Positions 16,090 through 25,495 are shown, numbered from the stretch's first letter. The stretch is DNA of 40,639 nt from Lentibacillus jeotgali (GCF_000224785.1 NZ_AGAV01000024.1:1-40639), one strand, 5' to 3'. Notes: generated from the letters alone by a model not told the origin. Translations and numbers: made by a program.

Positions 16090-16197
16090 CTCTTATTCAG
16101 AGTTGGTGGAGGGACAGACCCGTTGAAGCCCGGCAACCATCACGCAATGTGACAAGGTGCTAATCTGGTGCAAGGATCAATCCTTGAACAATAAGAG
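16090..16197 (+). ncRNA. SAM-I (S-box) riboswitch aptamer
   Basis: Classical S-box features are all visible. P1 is CTCTTATT (16090-16097) pairing with AATAAGAG (16190-16197). Then come CAGAG, the GGTGGAGGGAC block, TTGAAGCCCGGCAACC, and later AAGGTGCTAAT. SAM binding stabilises P1 and lets the downstream terminator form, so metK is shut off when SAM is plentiful. The location directly before SAM synthetase matches B. subtilis. Confidence 0.97.
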
Positions 16198-16213
16198 CGA
16201 AAGGCCTCAAGTT

Positions 16214-16245
16214 CCTTTCCTCATGATGCAGGGAAGGTTTTTTTT
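16214..16245 (+). terminator. Riboswitch terminator (expression platform)
   Basis: CCTTTCC (16214-16220) pairs with GGGAAGG (16231-16237), one G-U, followed by eight T. It is 16 nt after the aptamer. Upstream bases around 16198-16215 can pair alternatively with the 3' side of P1, as expected for an S-box antiterminator; that part is inference. Confidence 0.88.
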
Positions 16246-16324
16246 GTTTTTAGGATTCAAATGATATTGTAATAATACACTGAAAAGAGTTCCGTACCAA
16301 AGACTTAAGGGAGGATATGGCCAC

Positions 16325-17527
16325 ATGGCTGTAAACAATCGTTTGTTCACATCTGAATCGGTGACGGAAGGTCATCCTGATAAAATTTGTGATCAGATTT
16401 CAGATGCGATACTGGACGAAATATTAGCAAAAGATCCAAACGCAAGGGTGGCGTGCGAAACAACCGTGACAACAGGGATGGTACTTGTATCAGGGGAAAT
16501 CACAACAACGACATATGTGGATATTCCAGCGATTGTCAGACAGACCATTAAAGACATCGGTTATACCCGGGCAAAGTACGGGTTTGACGCTGAAACATGT
16601 GCCGTGCTTACGGCAATTGATGAACAGTCACCTGACATTGCTGGCGGAGTTGATAACGCACTGGAAGCACGTCAAGGAAAAATGAGCGACGAAGAAATTG
16701 CTTCAATTGGTGCAGGCGACCAGGGGTTGATGTTCGGTTTTGCCTGCAACGAAACAGAGGAACTGATGCCACTGCCGATTTCATTGGCACATAAATTGGC
16801 GAGGCAGCTTACACATATACGGAAAGAGGATGTCCTGGATTACTTGCGTCCTGATGGAAAAACACAAGTCACCGTTGAATATGATGAACATGATATCCCG
16901 GTACGGGTTGATACGATCGTTATCTCATCCCAGCATCACCAGGATATATCGGCAGAACAGATTGAGAAAGATTTGATTGAGCATGTTATCCGCCCGATTG
17001 TTCCATCGAAGCTCCTGGATGAAACCACGAAATACATCATTAATCCGACAGGCAGATTTGTCATTGGCGGTCCACAGGGAGATGCCGGCTTGACCGGGAG
17101 AAAGATTATTGTTGACACATATGGAGGTTATGCCCGGCACGGCGGCGGTGCGTTCAGTGGTAAGGATTATACAAAAGTCGATCGCTCGGCTGCCTATGCG
17201 GCACGCTATGTTGCCAAAAATATTGTGGCTGCTGAACTTGCCAAAACGTGTGAAGTCCAGCTTGCCTACGCAATTGGTGTTGCAGAACCGGTATCGATTT
17301 CCGTTGATACATTCGGTACAGGTGCGGTCGGTGAGGAAGAACTTGTGCAGGCGATCCGTAAAGTGTTTGATCTTCGGCCGGCCGGTATTATCCGGATGCT
17401 TGATCTGAAAAAGCCAATTTATAAGAACACCGCTGCATACGGTCATTTTGGCAGAACGGACACGCTGTTCCCGTGGGAAAAGACAGATAAGCTGGAAGAA
17501 CTGCAGGCACTGGCAAAGAATAAATGA
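16325..17527 (+). CDS. metK: S-adenosylmethionine synthetase MetK
   Basis: A 400-residue cytosolic enzyme making SAM from methionine and ATP, normally a tetramer. Signature segments: [17 protein letters not shown] (14-30) with His17 and the metal/phosphate site, [12 protein letters not shown] in the first third, and [20 protein letters not shown] in the last third (the P-loop-like nonapeptide GGGAFSGKD). Length equals that of B. subtilis MetK. GGGAGG lies 9-10 nt before the ATG. It is a single-gene unit under the S-box riboswitch with its own terminator. Confidence 0.98.
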   Translation: MAVNNRLFTSESVTEGHPDKICDQISDAILDEILAKDPNARVACETTVTTGMVLVSGEITTTTYVDIPAIVRQTIKDIGYTRAKYGFDAETCAVLTAIDEQSPDIAGGVDNALEARQGKMSDEEIASIGAGDQGLMFGFACNETEELMPLPISLAHKLARQLTHIRKEDVLDYLRPDGKTQVTVEYDEHDIPVRVDTIVISSQHHQDISAEQIEKDLIEHVIRPIVPSKLLDETTKYIINPTGRFVIGGPQGDAGLTGRKIIVDTYGGYARHGGGAFSGKDYTKVDRSAAYAARYVAKNIVAAELAKTCEVQLAYAIGVAEPVSISVDTFGTGAVGEEELVQAIRKVFDLRPAGIIRMLDLKKPIYKNTAAYGHFGRTDTLFPWEKTDKLEELQALAKNK

Positions 17528-17543
17528 TATGTAATCGGGGGAA

Positions 17544-17571
17544 AAGGTGCGGATAAAACCGCGCCTTTTTT
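17544..17571 (+). terminator. Intrinsic terminator of metK
   Basis: AAGGTGCGG (17544-17552) pairs with CCGCGCCTT (17559-17567, one G-U) around ATAAAA and runs into TTTTTT. Repeat B2 begins at its last T. Confidence 0.9.
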
Positions 17572-17650
17572 GGCGGTTAAGAAAGTATGCATTCTTTCTT
17601 ACTGCATAAGTGCAACTAAGGCTTTCGCCATTAATGCTTGGCGATAAGCC
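17571..17650 (-). repeat. Dispersed repeat B, copy B2 (inverted)
   Basis: The reverse complement matches B1 (219-305) over about 80 bp, including GGCGAAAG, the AAGAAAG...CTTTCTT palindrome (here with one mismatch) and the CGCCAAAAAAGG end. As at B1, its end abuts the T-tract at the 3' end of the neighbouring gene. Confidence 0.75.
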
Positions 17651-17725
17651 GATCTCTGATAACAGACCTAGAAGTGATAAATTATTAAAAAAACAGTTCA
17701 AACGATCTATTTCCTACTTTAATTA

Positions 17726-17734
17726 TGGTATAAT
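17726..17734 (+). promoter_or_regulatory. Extended -10 promoter for asnB
   Basis: TGGTATAAT: a consensus TATAAT at 17729-17734 with the TG of an extended -10. The -35 at the right distance (TCTATT) is poor, so the extended -10 probably carries recognition. The asnB ATG follows 48 nt downstream. Confidence 0.65.
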
Positions 17735-17782
17735 TTTTTAGTCGTTCCAAATAGGTACGAAAGAGAAAGAGGGGGAAGAATT

Positions 17783-19684
17783 ATGTGTGGTTTTATCGGT
17801 ATGCTGCGGAATAATCCCGTGGCACCAAATAATCAGCAGCAAACCAATTTCAAAAAGCAAAACAATGAGATGTTTCATAGAGGGCCTGATGATGAAGGGT
17901 ATTACCATGACAATTATATTTCGTTCGGATTCAGACGGCTAAGTATCATTGATATTACCAGCGGTTCACAGCCGTTAAGTTATAATGATGATAAGATTTG
18001 GCTTATCTTTAATGGCGAAATCTATAATTATATTGAGCTGCGAAACGATCTAATAGAGCAGGGCTTCAGTTTTACCACAGAATCGGATACGGAAGTGATT
18101 GCTGCATTATTCGCAAAACATAAAGAAGAAGCATTTCAATATTTGCGCGGCATGTTCTCTATCCTAGTGTGGGACAAACAAGCGGAAACATTGTATGGTG
18201 CCCGTGATCCGTTTGGCATTAAGCCATTATTTTACCGGGAAACAGAAGACGGAACAATGTTTGCGTCAGAGAAAAAGAGTATGACATTAATGGATGAGAA
18301 TGAAGTAGTTGACCTGGAGGCGCTGCAGCATTACTTGAGTTTTCAATATGTTCCGGAGCCATTGACGATGACAAAAGGGATCAAAAAAGTGGAAGCCGGT
18401 CATTATTTTGTACAAAAACCTGATCAGCCCATCTCCTTTCATCGTTATTGGCATGCGACGTTCACTCCGGTACTGATGGAAAAACAAAATTGGATCAATC
18501 GCATTCAGGATGCCATGTATGATTCAGTTAAAGTACACATGCGCAGTGATGTACCGGTCGGTTCATTTTTATCCGGAGGTATTGATTCGACGCTTATCGT
18601 CGCAATGGCTAAAGAGTTCAATCCAAATATCAAGACATTTTCGGTCGGGTTTGAACGCGAGGGCTATTCGGAAGTCGATGTTGCCAAAGAATCTGCTGCT
18701 AGACTGGGGGTCGAGAATATATCATATGTTATTTCGCCTCAGGAATTCGTAGAGAAGCTGCCGAAAATCATGTGGCATTTGGACGACCCTCTGGCAGATC
18801 CAGCGTGCATTCCATTGTATTTCGTATCCCGTGAGGCGCGCAAACATGTAACCGTCACACTTTCCGGCGAAGGTTCGGACGAGCTGTTCGGGGGGTACAA
18901 CATCTATCGTGAACCAGAGTCACTAAGAATGTTTCAGTCGATTCCGGAGCCGGCGAAAGATCTTTTGGCAAGGGTAGCCGAGGTCATCCCTGAAGGTGTT
19001 CGCGGGAAAAGCTTTCTTGAACGGGGTACAACCCCATTGCGTGAACGTTATATCGGGAATGCCAAAATATTTGAAGACTCGGAAAAAGAAGGACTGCTGA
19101 AAGATTGGAGACAGGAGTTGCGGTACCAGCAAATAACGCAGGGGCTGTTCGATTATGTCGGCGATTATCCGCTTGTCAGCCAGATGCAGTATGTTGATAT
19201 TCACACATGGCTGCGCGGCGATATTTTGTTAAAAGCGGATAGAATGACGATGGCTAACTCGCTTGAACTGCGTGTGCCGTTTCTGGACAAGGAAGTGTTC
19301 CGGGTGGCTAGCGGCATACCGGTTGATATGACAATTGCCAATGGCACAACGAAAAGTATTTTACGTGAAGCTTCTCGCGGGATAATCCCTGACCATGTTT
19401 TGGATCGAAAAAAACTCGGATTCCCTGTACCGATTCGTCATTGGCTGAAGAACGAACTGAACGACTGGGCAAAACAGCTGATACATGAAAGTGAAACTGA
19501 TCATCTGCTGTATAAGTCGTATGTACTCGACTTACTGGAAGCTCACTGTCAGGATAAAGGGGACTACAGCCGTAAAATATGGACGATTCTAATGTTTATG
19601 CTGTGGCACCAGATATTTGTGGAGAAGAAATTTGATATGAACGAATTGAGCGAGCCTGATTTGGCGGTTGAGCCAGTTATATAG
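17783..19684 (+). CDS. asnB: Asparagine synthase (glutamine-hydrolysing) AsnB
   Basis: A 633-residue two-domain enzyme. The N-terminal class II glutaminase domain starts MCGFIGML, with Cys2 as nucleophile after Met removal, followed by HRGPDDEG. The C-terminal synthetase has the PPi-loop SGGIDST near residues 264-270 and later GEGSDELFGGY. It converts aspartate, glutamine and ATP to asparagine. Length agrees with B. subtilis AsnB (632 aa), whose gene also follows metK. Some Bacillus AsnB paralogues amidate meso-DAP in peptidoglycan, so that role is an alternative I cannot exclude. AGGGGGA precedes the ATG. Confidence 0.95.
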   Translation: MCGFIGMLRNNPVAPNNQQQTNFKKQNNEMFHRGPDDEGYYHDNYISFGFRRLSIIDITSGSQPLSYNDDKIWLIFNGEIYNYIELRNDLIEQGFSFTTESDTEVIAALFAKHKEEAFQYLRGMFSILVWDKQAETLYGARDPFGIKPLFYRETEDGTMFASEKKSMTLMDENEVVDLEALQHYLSFQYVPEPLTMTKGIKKVEAGHYFVQKPDQPISFHRYWHATFTPVLMEKQNWINRIQDAMYDSVKVHMRSDVPVGSFLSGGIDSTLIVAMAKEFNPNIKTFSVGFEREGYSEVDVAKESAARLGVENISYVISPQEFVEKLPKIMWHLDDPLADPACIPLYFVSREARKHVTVTLSGEGSDELFGGYNIYREPESLRMFQSIPEPAKDLLARVAEVIPEGVRGKSFLERGTTPLRERYIGNAKIFEDSEKEGLLKDWRQELRYQQITQGLFDYVGDYPLVSQMQYVDIHTWLRGDILLKADRMTMANSLELRVPFLDKEVFRVASGIPVDMTIANGTTKSILREASRGIIPDHVLDRKKLGFPVPIRHWLKNELNDWAKQLIHESETDHLLYKSYVLDLLEAHCQDKGDYSRKIWTILMFMLWHQIFVEKKFDMNELSEPDLAVEPVI

Positions 19685-19692
19685 AAGTAAAG

Positions 19693-19730
19693 CAGGCGAT
19701 ATTGGCCCGTGCCTTTATCGCCTGTTTTTT
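19693..19730 (+). terminator. Intrinsic terminator of asnB
   Basis: CAGGCGAT (19693-19700) pairs perfectly with ATCGCCTG (19717-19724) over a 16-nt loop, then six T. It lies 8 nt past the stop. Confidence 0.9.
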
Positions 19731-19768
19731 GTACTAAAGGCTATCATTGAACAACTGGATTGGCCCGG

Positions 19769-20278
19769 TTATTGATTCTTTTTATAGTATTGGCCTTTTT
19801 CCACATATGTTTTATAGACACGTTCCATCTCCTGGTAATCTTCGTCGCTCAATTCCCTGACCACTTTGGCGGGCCTGCCTAAAGCAAGCGTTCGCGGCGG
19901 GATTTTCTTGCCTGGCGGTACAAGACTTCCAGCTCCGATAAACGCATGCTCACCGATTTCGGCACCATCCAGAATGATAGAGCCCATGCCAATCAGAGCA
20001 TGTTGGCGGATGGTACAGGCGTGCAGCGTCACCTGATGGCCGACGGTGACATAGTCTTCTACCGTTACCGGCAAGTCAGGGCTCTGATGAACGAGGGACA
20101 AATCCTGGATGTTAACACCTTTACCAATCCTTGTCGGTGCCACATCTCCGCGGATGATGGTTTTGAACCAGATGCTGGATTGTTCACCGATGGTCACATC
20201 GCCAATAATGTCTGCGTCGTCTGCGATAAATGCTGACTGGTGAATGTCGGGCTGTTTGTTTCTATATGGCTGAATCAT
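19769..20278 (-). CDS. ytoA: Gamma-carbonic-anhydrase-like hexapeptide protein YtoA
   Basis: A 169-residue left-handed beta-helix protein with repeated hexapeptide turns, of the YrdA/PaaY/gamma-carbonic-anhydrase family. The three histidines expected to hold zinc are present: His64 in SLVHQ, then His81 and His86 in VGHQVTLHAC. It would act as a trimer. Whether it is a carbonic anhydrase or a related acyl or metal-binding protein is not settled for the Bacillus members. AAAGGGGG precedes the ATG by 8 nt. It is convergent with asnB and divergent from ytpB. Confidence 0.9.
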   Translation of the reverse strand: MIQPYRNKQPDIHQSAFIADDADIIGDVTIGEQSSIWFKTIIRGDVAPTRIGKGVNIQDLSLVHQSPDLPVTVEDYVTVGHQVTLHACTIRQHALIGMGSIILDGAEIGEHAFIGAGSLVPPGKKIPPRTLALGRPAKVVRELSDEDYQEMERVYKTYVEKGQYYKKNQ

Positions 20279-20311
20279 TTGAATCCCCCTTTAAAATATG
20301 GTGATATATAC

Positions 20312-20320
20312 AGTATAGCA
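20312..20320 (-). promoter_or_regulatory. Extended -10 promoter for ytoA
   Basis: On the minus strand TGCTATACT gives an extended -10 with TATACT at 20312-20317. The -35 region is not a clear match. It lies 34 nt upstream of the ytoA ATG. Confidence 0.5.
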
Positions 20321-20357
20321 AATTATTCTGACTTGAATCGAATGATCGGAGGAATGG

Positions 20358-21431
20358 GTGTTGGCATACAGCATACCCAGAACACCATTAACATTGATGG
20401 CGGCAGTTTACCGTAAAATCTTTCCGGCAGTTAATGCAGAGCTGGACTTTTGGCAGAAGCGCGCCGCTGAAATACCTGATGAAGAATTGCGTCACCAAGC
20501 ACTGGAAAGCATCAACTTAAAACGGTTCCATTGTTTGGGCGGTGCGGTGTATGCCCTGTTGGCAGGCTTCAGATGGAAGGAGGCAATCCGTTTTATTGTC
20601 GCTTACCAGACGATCAGTGACTATTTGGACAACCTGTGTGACCGGAGCACGTCGCTTGATCCCGATGACTTTCGGCTGCTCCATGAAGCTATGTCCGACG
20701 CTCTCACCCGGGAAAACCCGATTCAGCATTATTATGCATTGCGCACAGAGCAGACAGATGGAGAGTATTTAGCTGATCTGGTCCGGACATGCCAAAAAGC
20801 GATGCGGCAGTTGGATAGCTATGATATCATCCGGAATTACTTGCACGAACTCGAAAAATTATATGGCGACTTGCAGGTACATAAACATGTGAGGCTGGAA
20901 GAGCGGGTCCCCAGGCTTGTTAGCTGGTTTGAGGCCAAAACCGATGACTCGCAGCTGTATTGGTATGAATATTCAGCGGCTGCAGGATCGACACTTGGTA
21001 TATTTTGCCTTGTCTCATACGCATTGGGCGGGAAAATGACGTCTGCGCTGGCAGATAACATTACAGAAAGCTATTTTCCGTTTGTGCAGGGATTACATAT
21101 ACTGCTGGATTATTATATTGATCAAAAAGAGGACAGGCGTGAGGGTGATTTGAATTTCTGTCATTTTTATAACAGCAAGGGACTTATGGAAAAACGTCTT
21201 ATTTATTTTATTCAACAGGCCGACTTCCATGTTCAGCAACTGCCTGACCGCCACTTTCATGAAATGGTTCATCATGGCCTTGTCGGGCTATATCTCGGGG
21301 ACCCAAAAGTGAAAGAACTTGAACACGGACCGGACATTACGAATGTATTATTGCGGATAAGCGGGTACAAGGCACGTTTTTTTCATTGGAATACAAAACT
21401 TTATCATAAAATGACAAAAACCCGGGCTTGA
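20358..21431 (+). CDS. ytpB: Tetraprenyl-beta-curcumene synthase YtpB (C35 terpene synthase)
   Basis: A 357-residue, mostly helical terpene synthase of the DUF2600 family. B. subtilis YtpB cyclises heptaprenyl diphosphate to tetraprenyl-beta-curcumene, a precursor of C35 terpenols. Two Asp-rich metal sites are visible: DYLDNLCD (88-95) and LLDYYIDQKED (near 248-258). No signal peptide. GGAGG at 20348-20352 could serve GTG at 20358 or, with better spacing, TTG at 20361; the difference is one residue. The substrate is shared with menaquinone side-chain synthesis, linking it loosely to the men locus. Its stop codon lies inside the loop of the following terminator. Confidence 0.92.
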   Translation: MLAYSIPRTPLTLMAAVYRKIFPAVNAELDFWQKRAAEIPDEELRHQALESINLKRFHCLGGAVYALLAGFRWKEAIRFIVAYQTISDYLDNLCDRSTSLDPDDFRLLHEAMSDALTRENPIQHYYALRTEQTDGEYLADLVRTCQKAMRQLDSYDIIRNYLHELEKLYGDLQVHKHVRLEERVPRLVSWFEAKTDDSQLYWYEYSAAAGSTLGIFCLVSYALGGKMTSALADNITESYFPFVQGLHILLDYYIDQKEDRREGDLNFCHFYNSKGLMEKRLIYFIQQADFHVQQLPDRHFHEMVHHGLVGLYLGDPKVKELEHGPDITNVLLRISGYKARFFHWNTKLYHKMTKTRA

Positions 21432-21442
21432 ATCCGGGTTTT
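21417..21442. terminator. Bidirectional terminator between ytpB and mnmM
   Basis: AAAACCCGG (21417-21425) pairs with CCGGGTTTT (21434-21442). The A and T ends make it usable on both strands for these convergent genes. The ytpB stop codon (21429-21431) is in the loop. Confidence 0.8.
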
Positions 21443-21468
21443 GGGGAGCTAAGATAGTCCTTTTTATA

Positions 21469-22038
21469 CTAATTCTTTTTCTGAATGGCCAGTATAAACG
21501 GCGGATCATTCTTCTGATTGATAAAGCCATAGTAGAGGACGTGGTAAAGTTTTTGATCCAGCAGCCGTACATAACGCATCAGCTGTTCGCGCTCCAGGTC
21601 ACCGCCTTCATGGCCATGGTACACCACAAGGACGACAATGCCGTTTTGTTTGAGGTGTGAGAGGATGCCTTCAATAGCTAATATTGTTGTCTCGCTTCGG
21701 GTAATGACGGATTTATCGCTGCCCGGGAGATAGCCAAGGTTAAAAATAGCTCCGCCCAATCTGGTTAGTTTATCCACCGGTATATGATGAACAAAATTAC
21801 TGTGGCTGTCCTTTATAACGGTTGCGTTTCTCCTGTTGTTCTGGTCAAGGCGATACTTGGTATTGGCGATTGCCTCCTCTTGAATATCAAATCCGAATAC
21901 GTGCCCCTCCTCACCGACGATCCGACTGAGAAAAAGTGTGTCATGCCCGTTGCCGCAAGTTGCGTCAATAACTGTATCACCTTGGCTCACGGCTTCTTTC
22001 ATCAAATGATGTGAGTAATGTATGATTCCTTTTATCAT
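21469..22038 (-). CDS. mnmM: tRNA 5-aminomethyl-2-thiouridine methyltransferase MnmM (YtqB)
   Basis: A 189-residue class I SAM methyltransferase. Motif I is DATCGNGHDT (25-34), followed by the acidic end of strand 2 (GFDIQEEA), and the catalytic-region block NLGYLPG is at 100-106. It matches B. subtilis YtqB, reported to methylate nm5(s2)U34 of tRNA to mnm5(s2)U. Older annotation calls it an rRNA methylase. Start ATG at 22038 with AAGGAG 10 nt before it. It is convergent to ytpB, as in B. subtilis, and divergent from the leuS leader. Confidence 0.88.
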   Translation of the reverse strand: MIKGIIHYSHHLMKEAVSQGDTVIDATCGNGHDTLFLSRIVGEEGHVFGFDIQEEAIANTKYRLDQNNRRNATVIKDSHSNFVHHIPVDKLTRLGGAIFNLGYLPGSDKSVITRSETTILAIEGILSHLKQNGIVVLVVYHGHEGGDLEREQLMRYVRLLDQKLYHVLYYGFINQKNDPPFILAIQKKN

Positions 22039-22126
22039 GAGTGTCAGTGCTCCTTATTAAGCAGTAGCTTTCATAATAGTTTAGCATGAAAGACAAAACA
22101 TTGGAAAGGGTGGGCGCTGTCATATC

Positions 22127-22155
22127 TTGACAAACCCCACTACATTGGTTAAACT
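22127..22155 (+). promoter_or_regulatory. Sigma-A promoter for T-box-leuS
   Basis: TTGACA (22127-22132), 17-nt spacer, TAAACT (22150-22155). Transcription would start near 22162, just before stem I of the T-box. Confidence 0.85.
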
Positions 22156-22161
22156 GCAAAC

Positions 22162-22406
22162 TATATAGAATGAACGACTATGAAAAGGATCAGTAATAAA
22201 CTACACAGGTAAAGCGAGGCAGTGGCTGGTGAAAACTGTCCCTGATAGTTTGTGAACTCACCTTAAAGTTGCAGAGATGAACGTCAGTAGTCTTTGCCGT
22301 TAAGTCCGCGTTAAGGAAACAAGCGAGCGCAAGCAGTGCGTTAATTTGGGTGGTACCGCGGGAGATAAACTTCTCGTCCCTTGTTTTTGGGATGAGGAGT
22401 TTTTTT
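22162..22406 (+). ncRNA. T-box leader (tRNA-Leu sensing) of leuS
   Basis: A stem I region of about 100 nt has a CAGTAATA loop-E-like element. On the 3' side TGTGAACTCACC presents CUC (22257-22259), a leucine codon, as specifier. The conserved T-box block GGTGGTACCGCG is at 22348-22359, so the UGG of GGUGG can pair with the uncharged tRNA acceptor end. The terminator is CTTCTCGTCCC (22370-22380) pairing with GGGATGAGGAG (22389-22399), then seven T. Uncharged tRNA-Leu(GAG) should promote read-through into leuS. Confidence 0.95.
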
Positions 22407-22513
22407 AGCACGAAAAAAAGGCTATAATTGGTTACTGTATACATCAGTCATATGTTTATACCTTTAAAGGCGCTTACACCTTTGATCTTACAAATACATA
22501 GGAGGAAATTTGC

Positions 22514-24928
22514 ATGAGTTTTAACCATCAGGAAATCGAGAAAAAATGGCAGAACTATTGGGCTGAACATAAAACATTTAAAACCGATACCTTCTCGGAA
22601 AAAGAAAAAGTATATGCGCTGGATATGTTCCCGTACCCGTCAGGAGCTGGTCTGCATGTCGGCCACCCCGAAGGTTATACGGCAACAGATATTTTTTCCC
22701 GAATGAAACGGATGCAAGGCTATGAAGTGCTGCATCCGATGGGATGGGATGCATTTGGGTTGCCCGCGGAACAATATGCAATCGATACTGGTAACAGTCC
22801 GGCTGTATTTACAGAACACAATATCGCCACGTTTAAAAGGCAAATTAAGGAACTTGGTTTCTCCTACGACTGGGATCGTGAAATCAATACAACTGATCCG
22901 AACTATTATAAGTGGACACAGTGGATTTTCACGAAACTTTATGAAAAAGGCCTTGCCTATATGGATGAAGTTCCGGTTAACTGGTGTCCGGCCCTCGGTA
23001 CTGTTCTGGCAAATGAAGAAGTGATTGACGGCAAGAGTGAGCGAGGCGGTCATCCGGTTGTCCGGAAACCGATGAAACAATGGATACTGAAGATTACGGA
23101 GTACGCCGATCGTCTTCTGGAAGATCTGGAGGAACTTGACTGGCCGGAAAGCATTAAAGACATGCAGCGCAATTGGATCGGACGCTCTGAAGGTGCTGAA
23201 ATAACGTTTGATATTGATGGGCATGATGAAGAATTCACAGCCTTCACAACCCGTCCGGATACATTGTTCGGTGCAACGTATGCTGTATTTGCGCCTGAGC
23301 ACCCACTTATCGAAAAAATTGTAACACCTGAACAGCAGGAAAAAGTTAATGCTTACTGGAAGGAAATCGAAACAAAATCGGATCTGGAACGCACAGATCT
23401 GGCAAAGGAAAAAACAGGCGCATTCACCGGTGCTTATGCGATTAATCCGGCAAACAATGAAAAAATGCCGATCTGGATCGCTGACTATGTCCTTATGAGC
23501 TACGGGAGCGGGGCCATCATGGCAGTTCCCGGACATGATGAACGTGACTACGAATTCGCGCAAAAGTTTAAATTACCGATTAAAGAAGTTGTTTCAGGCG
23601 GGGACCTTTCCAAAGAAGCCTACGTAGATGACGGCGAACATGTTAATTCCGATTTTCTGAACGGGCTGAAAAAAGAGGAAGCCATAGCCAAAATGATTGA
23701 ATGGCTGGAGGAGAGCGGAAAGGGATCAGGCAAAGTAACGTATCGCCTTCGTGATTGGCTTTTCTCCAGACAGCGTTATTGGGGTGAGCCCATACCTATT
23801 ATCCATTGGGAAGACGGTTCGATGAGTGCTGTTCCGGAAGAGAATCTACCGCTTGAACTGCCGGAGTTGGATGAGATCAAACCATCCGGGACAGGTGAAT
23901 CACCGCTTGCCAACAGTGACTGGGTTAATGTAACTGATCCGGAAACTGGTATGAAGGGCCGGCGGGAAACGAATACAATGCCGCAATGGGCCGGCAGCTG
24001 CTGGTACTTTTTGCGATTTGTTGATCCAAATAACCCTGATAAGCTGGCGGATCCAGAAGCGCTTAAACAATGGCTTCCGGTTGACATCTATATTGGCGGT
24101 GCCGAGCATGCCGTTCTGCATTTATTGTATGCGCGGTTCTGGCATAAATTTTTGTATGATATCGGTATCGTGCCAACAAAAGAACCATTCATGAAACTAT
24201 TTAACCAGGGCATGATTCTTGGAGAAGGCAATGAAAAAATGAGTAAATCAAAAGGGAATGTTGTCAATCCTGACGATATCATGAGAACACACGGGGCGGA
24301 CACTCTGCGTTTGTATGAAATGTTTATGGGACCGCTTGATGCGGCTGTCGCCTGGTCGACCAATGGGCTTGATGGTGCACGTCGCTTTTTGGATCGTGTA
24401 TGGCGTCTGGTTGTGAATGAACAAAGGAAAGTTTCCGAGAAAATTGTGGACACACAAAAAGCAACGCCGCTTGAAAAGGTTTATCATGAAACGGTTAAAA
24501 AAGTGACCGAGGATTTTGAAAATCTGCACTTTAATACGGGCATTTCACAATTAATGGTGTTCATTAACGAATGCTATAAAGCAGAAGAAATACCTAAGGC
24601 GTACATTGAAGGATTTGTTAAAATGCTTTCCCCTGTAGCGCCGCATTTATCAGAGGAAATGTGGGAGCTGCTTGGTCATACGGGTACCATCACTTATGCG
24701 ACGTGGCCGGAATATGACGAATCCAAACTCGTTGAAGACGAAGTGGAAATTGTCGTGCAAATCATGGGCAAGGTTCGTGCTAAGCTTAATGTTGCCAAGG
24801 ACATTTCAAAAGAAGAACTTGAAAAGCAGGCTATGGAAAATGAACGCATTCAGGAACTGCTTGAAGGTAAAACAGTCCGTAAAGTAATCGTGGTTCCCGG
24901 AAAACTGGTGAATATTGTAGCTAACTAA
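22514..24928 (+). CDS. leuS: Leucyl-tRNA synthetase LeuS
   Basis: An 804-residue class I aminoacyl-tRNA synthetase, as in B. subtilis (804 aa). The HIGH motif reads HVGH (48-51) within [13 protein letters not shown]. The editing CP1 domain includes [13 protein letters not shown] (about 238-250), with the conserved threonine-rich peptide, and [10 protein letters not shown]. The KMSKS motif is exact near residue 575. The anticodon-binding and C-terminal domains complete it. AGGAGG precedes the ATG by 8 nt. Expression is controlled by the T-box leader. Confidence 0.98.
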   Translation: MSFNHQEIEKKWQNYWAEHKTFKTDTFSEKEKVYALDMFPYPSGAGLHVGHPEGYTATDIFSRMKRMQGYEVLHPMGWDAFGLPAEQYAIDTGNSPAVFTEHNIATFKRQIKELGFSYDWDREINTTDPNYYKWTQWIFTKLYEKGLAYMDEVPVNWCPALGTVLANEEVIDGKSERGGHPVVRKPMKQWILKITEYADRLLEDLEELDWPESIKDMQRNWIGRSEGAEITFDIDGHDEEFTAFTTRPDTLFGATYAVFAPEHPLIEKIVTPEQQEKVNAYWKEIETKSDLERTDLAKEKTGAFTGAYAINPANNEKMPIWIADYVLMSYGSGAIMAVPGHDERDYEFAQKFKLPIKEVVSGGDLSKEAYVDDGEHVNSDFLNGLKKEEAIAKMIEWLEESGKGSGKVTYRLRDWLFSRQRYWGEPIPIIHWEDGSMSAVPEENLPLELPELDEIKPSGTGESPLANSDWVNVTDPETGMKGRRETNTMPQWAGSCWYFLRFVDPNNPDKLADPEALKQWLPVDIYIGGAEHAVLHLLYARFWHKFLYDIGIVPTKEPFMKLFNQGMILGEGNEKMSKSKGNVVNPDDIMRTHGADTLRLYEMFMGPLDAAVAWSTNGLDGARRFLDRVWRLVVNEQRKVSEKIVDTQKATPLEKVYHETVKKVTEDFENLHFNTGISQLMVFINECYKAEEIPKAYIEGFVKMLSPVAPHLSEEMWELLGHTGTITYATWPEYDESKLVEDEVEIVVQIMGKVRAKLNVAKDISKEELEKQAMENERIQELLEGKTVRKVIVVPGKLVNIVAN

Positions 24929-24939
24929 GTTTCAGGTTC

Positions 24940-24963
24940 TTATTAGAAGGTTGCTTCTAATAA
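24940..24963 (+). terminator. Hairpin after leuS, possible terminator
   Basis: TTATTAGAAG (24940-24949) pairs perfectly with CTTCTAATAA (24954-24963) over GTTG, 12 nt past the leuS stop. The following TTGTTG is only a weak U-tract, so termination may be partial. Confidence 0.6.
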
Positions 24964-25027
24964 TTGTTGACTTTGACACAAAGACTATAAACTGCGACGT
25001 AAAGGTTGAGTGGAATAACGTCGCTTC

Positions 25028-25132
25028 GGAAATACACTACGCTTTCCGCGGGCGGCTGGTGAGCCTCCTCGAACTCCGTTCTGCGGGGTCTCACCTATGC
25101 CTCTGCTCCCGCAGGAGTCTCCGTGTATTTCC
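25028..25132 (-). repeat. Dispersed structured repeat A, copy A3 (inverted)
   Basis: Read on the minus strand it is bounded by GGAAATACAC and GTGTATTTCC, a perfect 10-bp closing stem. Internal stems are TGCGGG with CCCGCA, GAAC with GTTC around GGA, and GGCT with AGCC. The sequence order is the same as in A2. Confidence 0.85.
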
Positions 25133-25215
25133 TTCGCTAAATTCTGTTCAAGACATCTTGATAAAACAAAATAGTTTATGATGGAAAAACCTGTATTCCT
25201 TGTTAATCAAAACGA

Positions 25216-25334
25216 GCAGCTGGAATATGCGAGACTCCTGTGGGACAGCGAGCCTAAGAGACCCCACAGCGAGCGTTCTTTGCGAGCGAGGAGGCTCTTG
25301 GTGAGCCCACGGAAAGCGAGTATATTCCAGCTGC
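25216..25334 (+). repeat. Dispersed structured repeat A, copy A4
   Basis: Bounded by GCAGCTGGAATAT and its perfect complement ATATTCCAGCTGC (13 bp). Internal TGTGGG pairs with CCCACA, and GGCTC with GAGCC. Nearly identical to A1. It stands about 84 bp from A3 in opposite orientation. Confidence 0.85.
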
Positions 25335-25433
25335 GTGGTTAGAGATTCTCGCTAACTTCTGGGTTGTGTCGTAGTTTATATCAACTGCGTTAAAAGCAAC
25401 AAAGTTTACGAAGCGAGCTTATTTGAAAACTTT

Positions 25434-25490
25434 CTTATCGCCAACTTTAATGTCGAAAGCCTAACTTGCATTACTTTCTTAACTGTTAAA
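25434..25490 (+). repeat. Dispersed repeat B, copy B3 (shortened)
   Basis: Matches B1 and B2 from CTTATCGCC through CGAAAGCCTAACTTGCA and the ACTTTCTTAACTG end. About 24 bp is missing, removing one arm of the palindrome. It follows A4 and the shared linker exactly as B1 follows A1. Confidence 0.65.
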
Positions 25491-25495
25491 TGAGG

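Noticed and set aside
16925-17701. 258-aa minus-strand frame across metK and repeat B2
   Set aside because: Shadow of metK. The resemblance of its N-terminal part to the frame through repeat B1 comes from shared repeat DNA, with substitutions not biased toward synonymous sites.
22640-23563. 307-aa antisense frame inside leuS
   Set aside because: Mirror of leuS codon usage; no RBS or independent promoter, and the plus-strand frame is clearly leuS.
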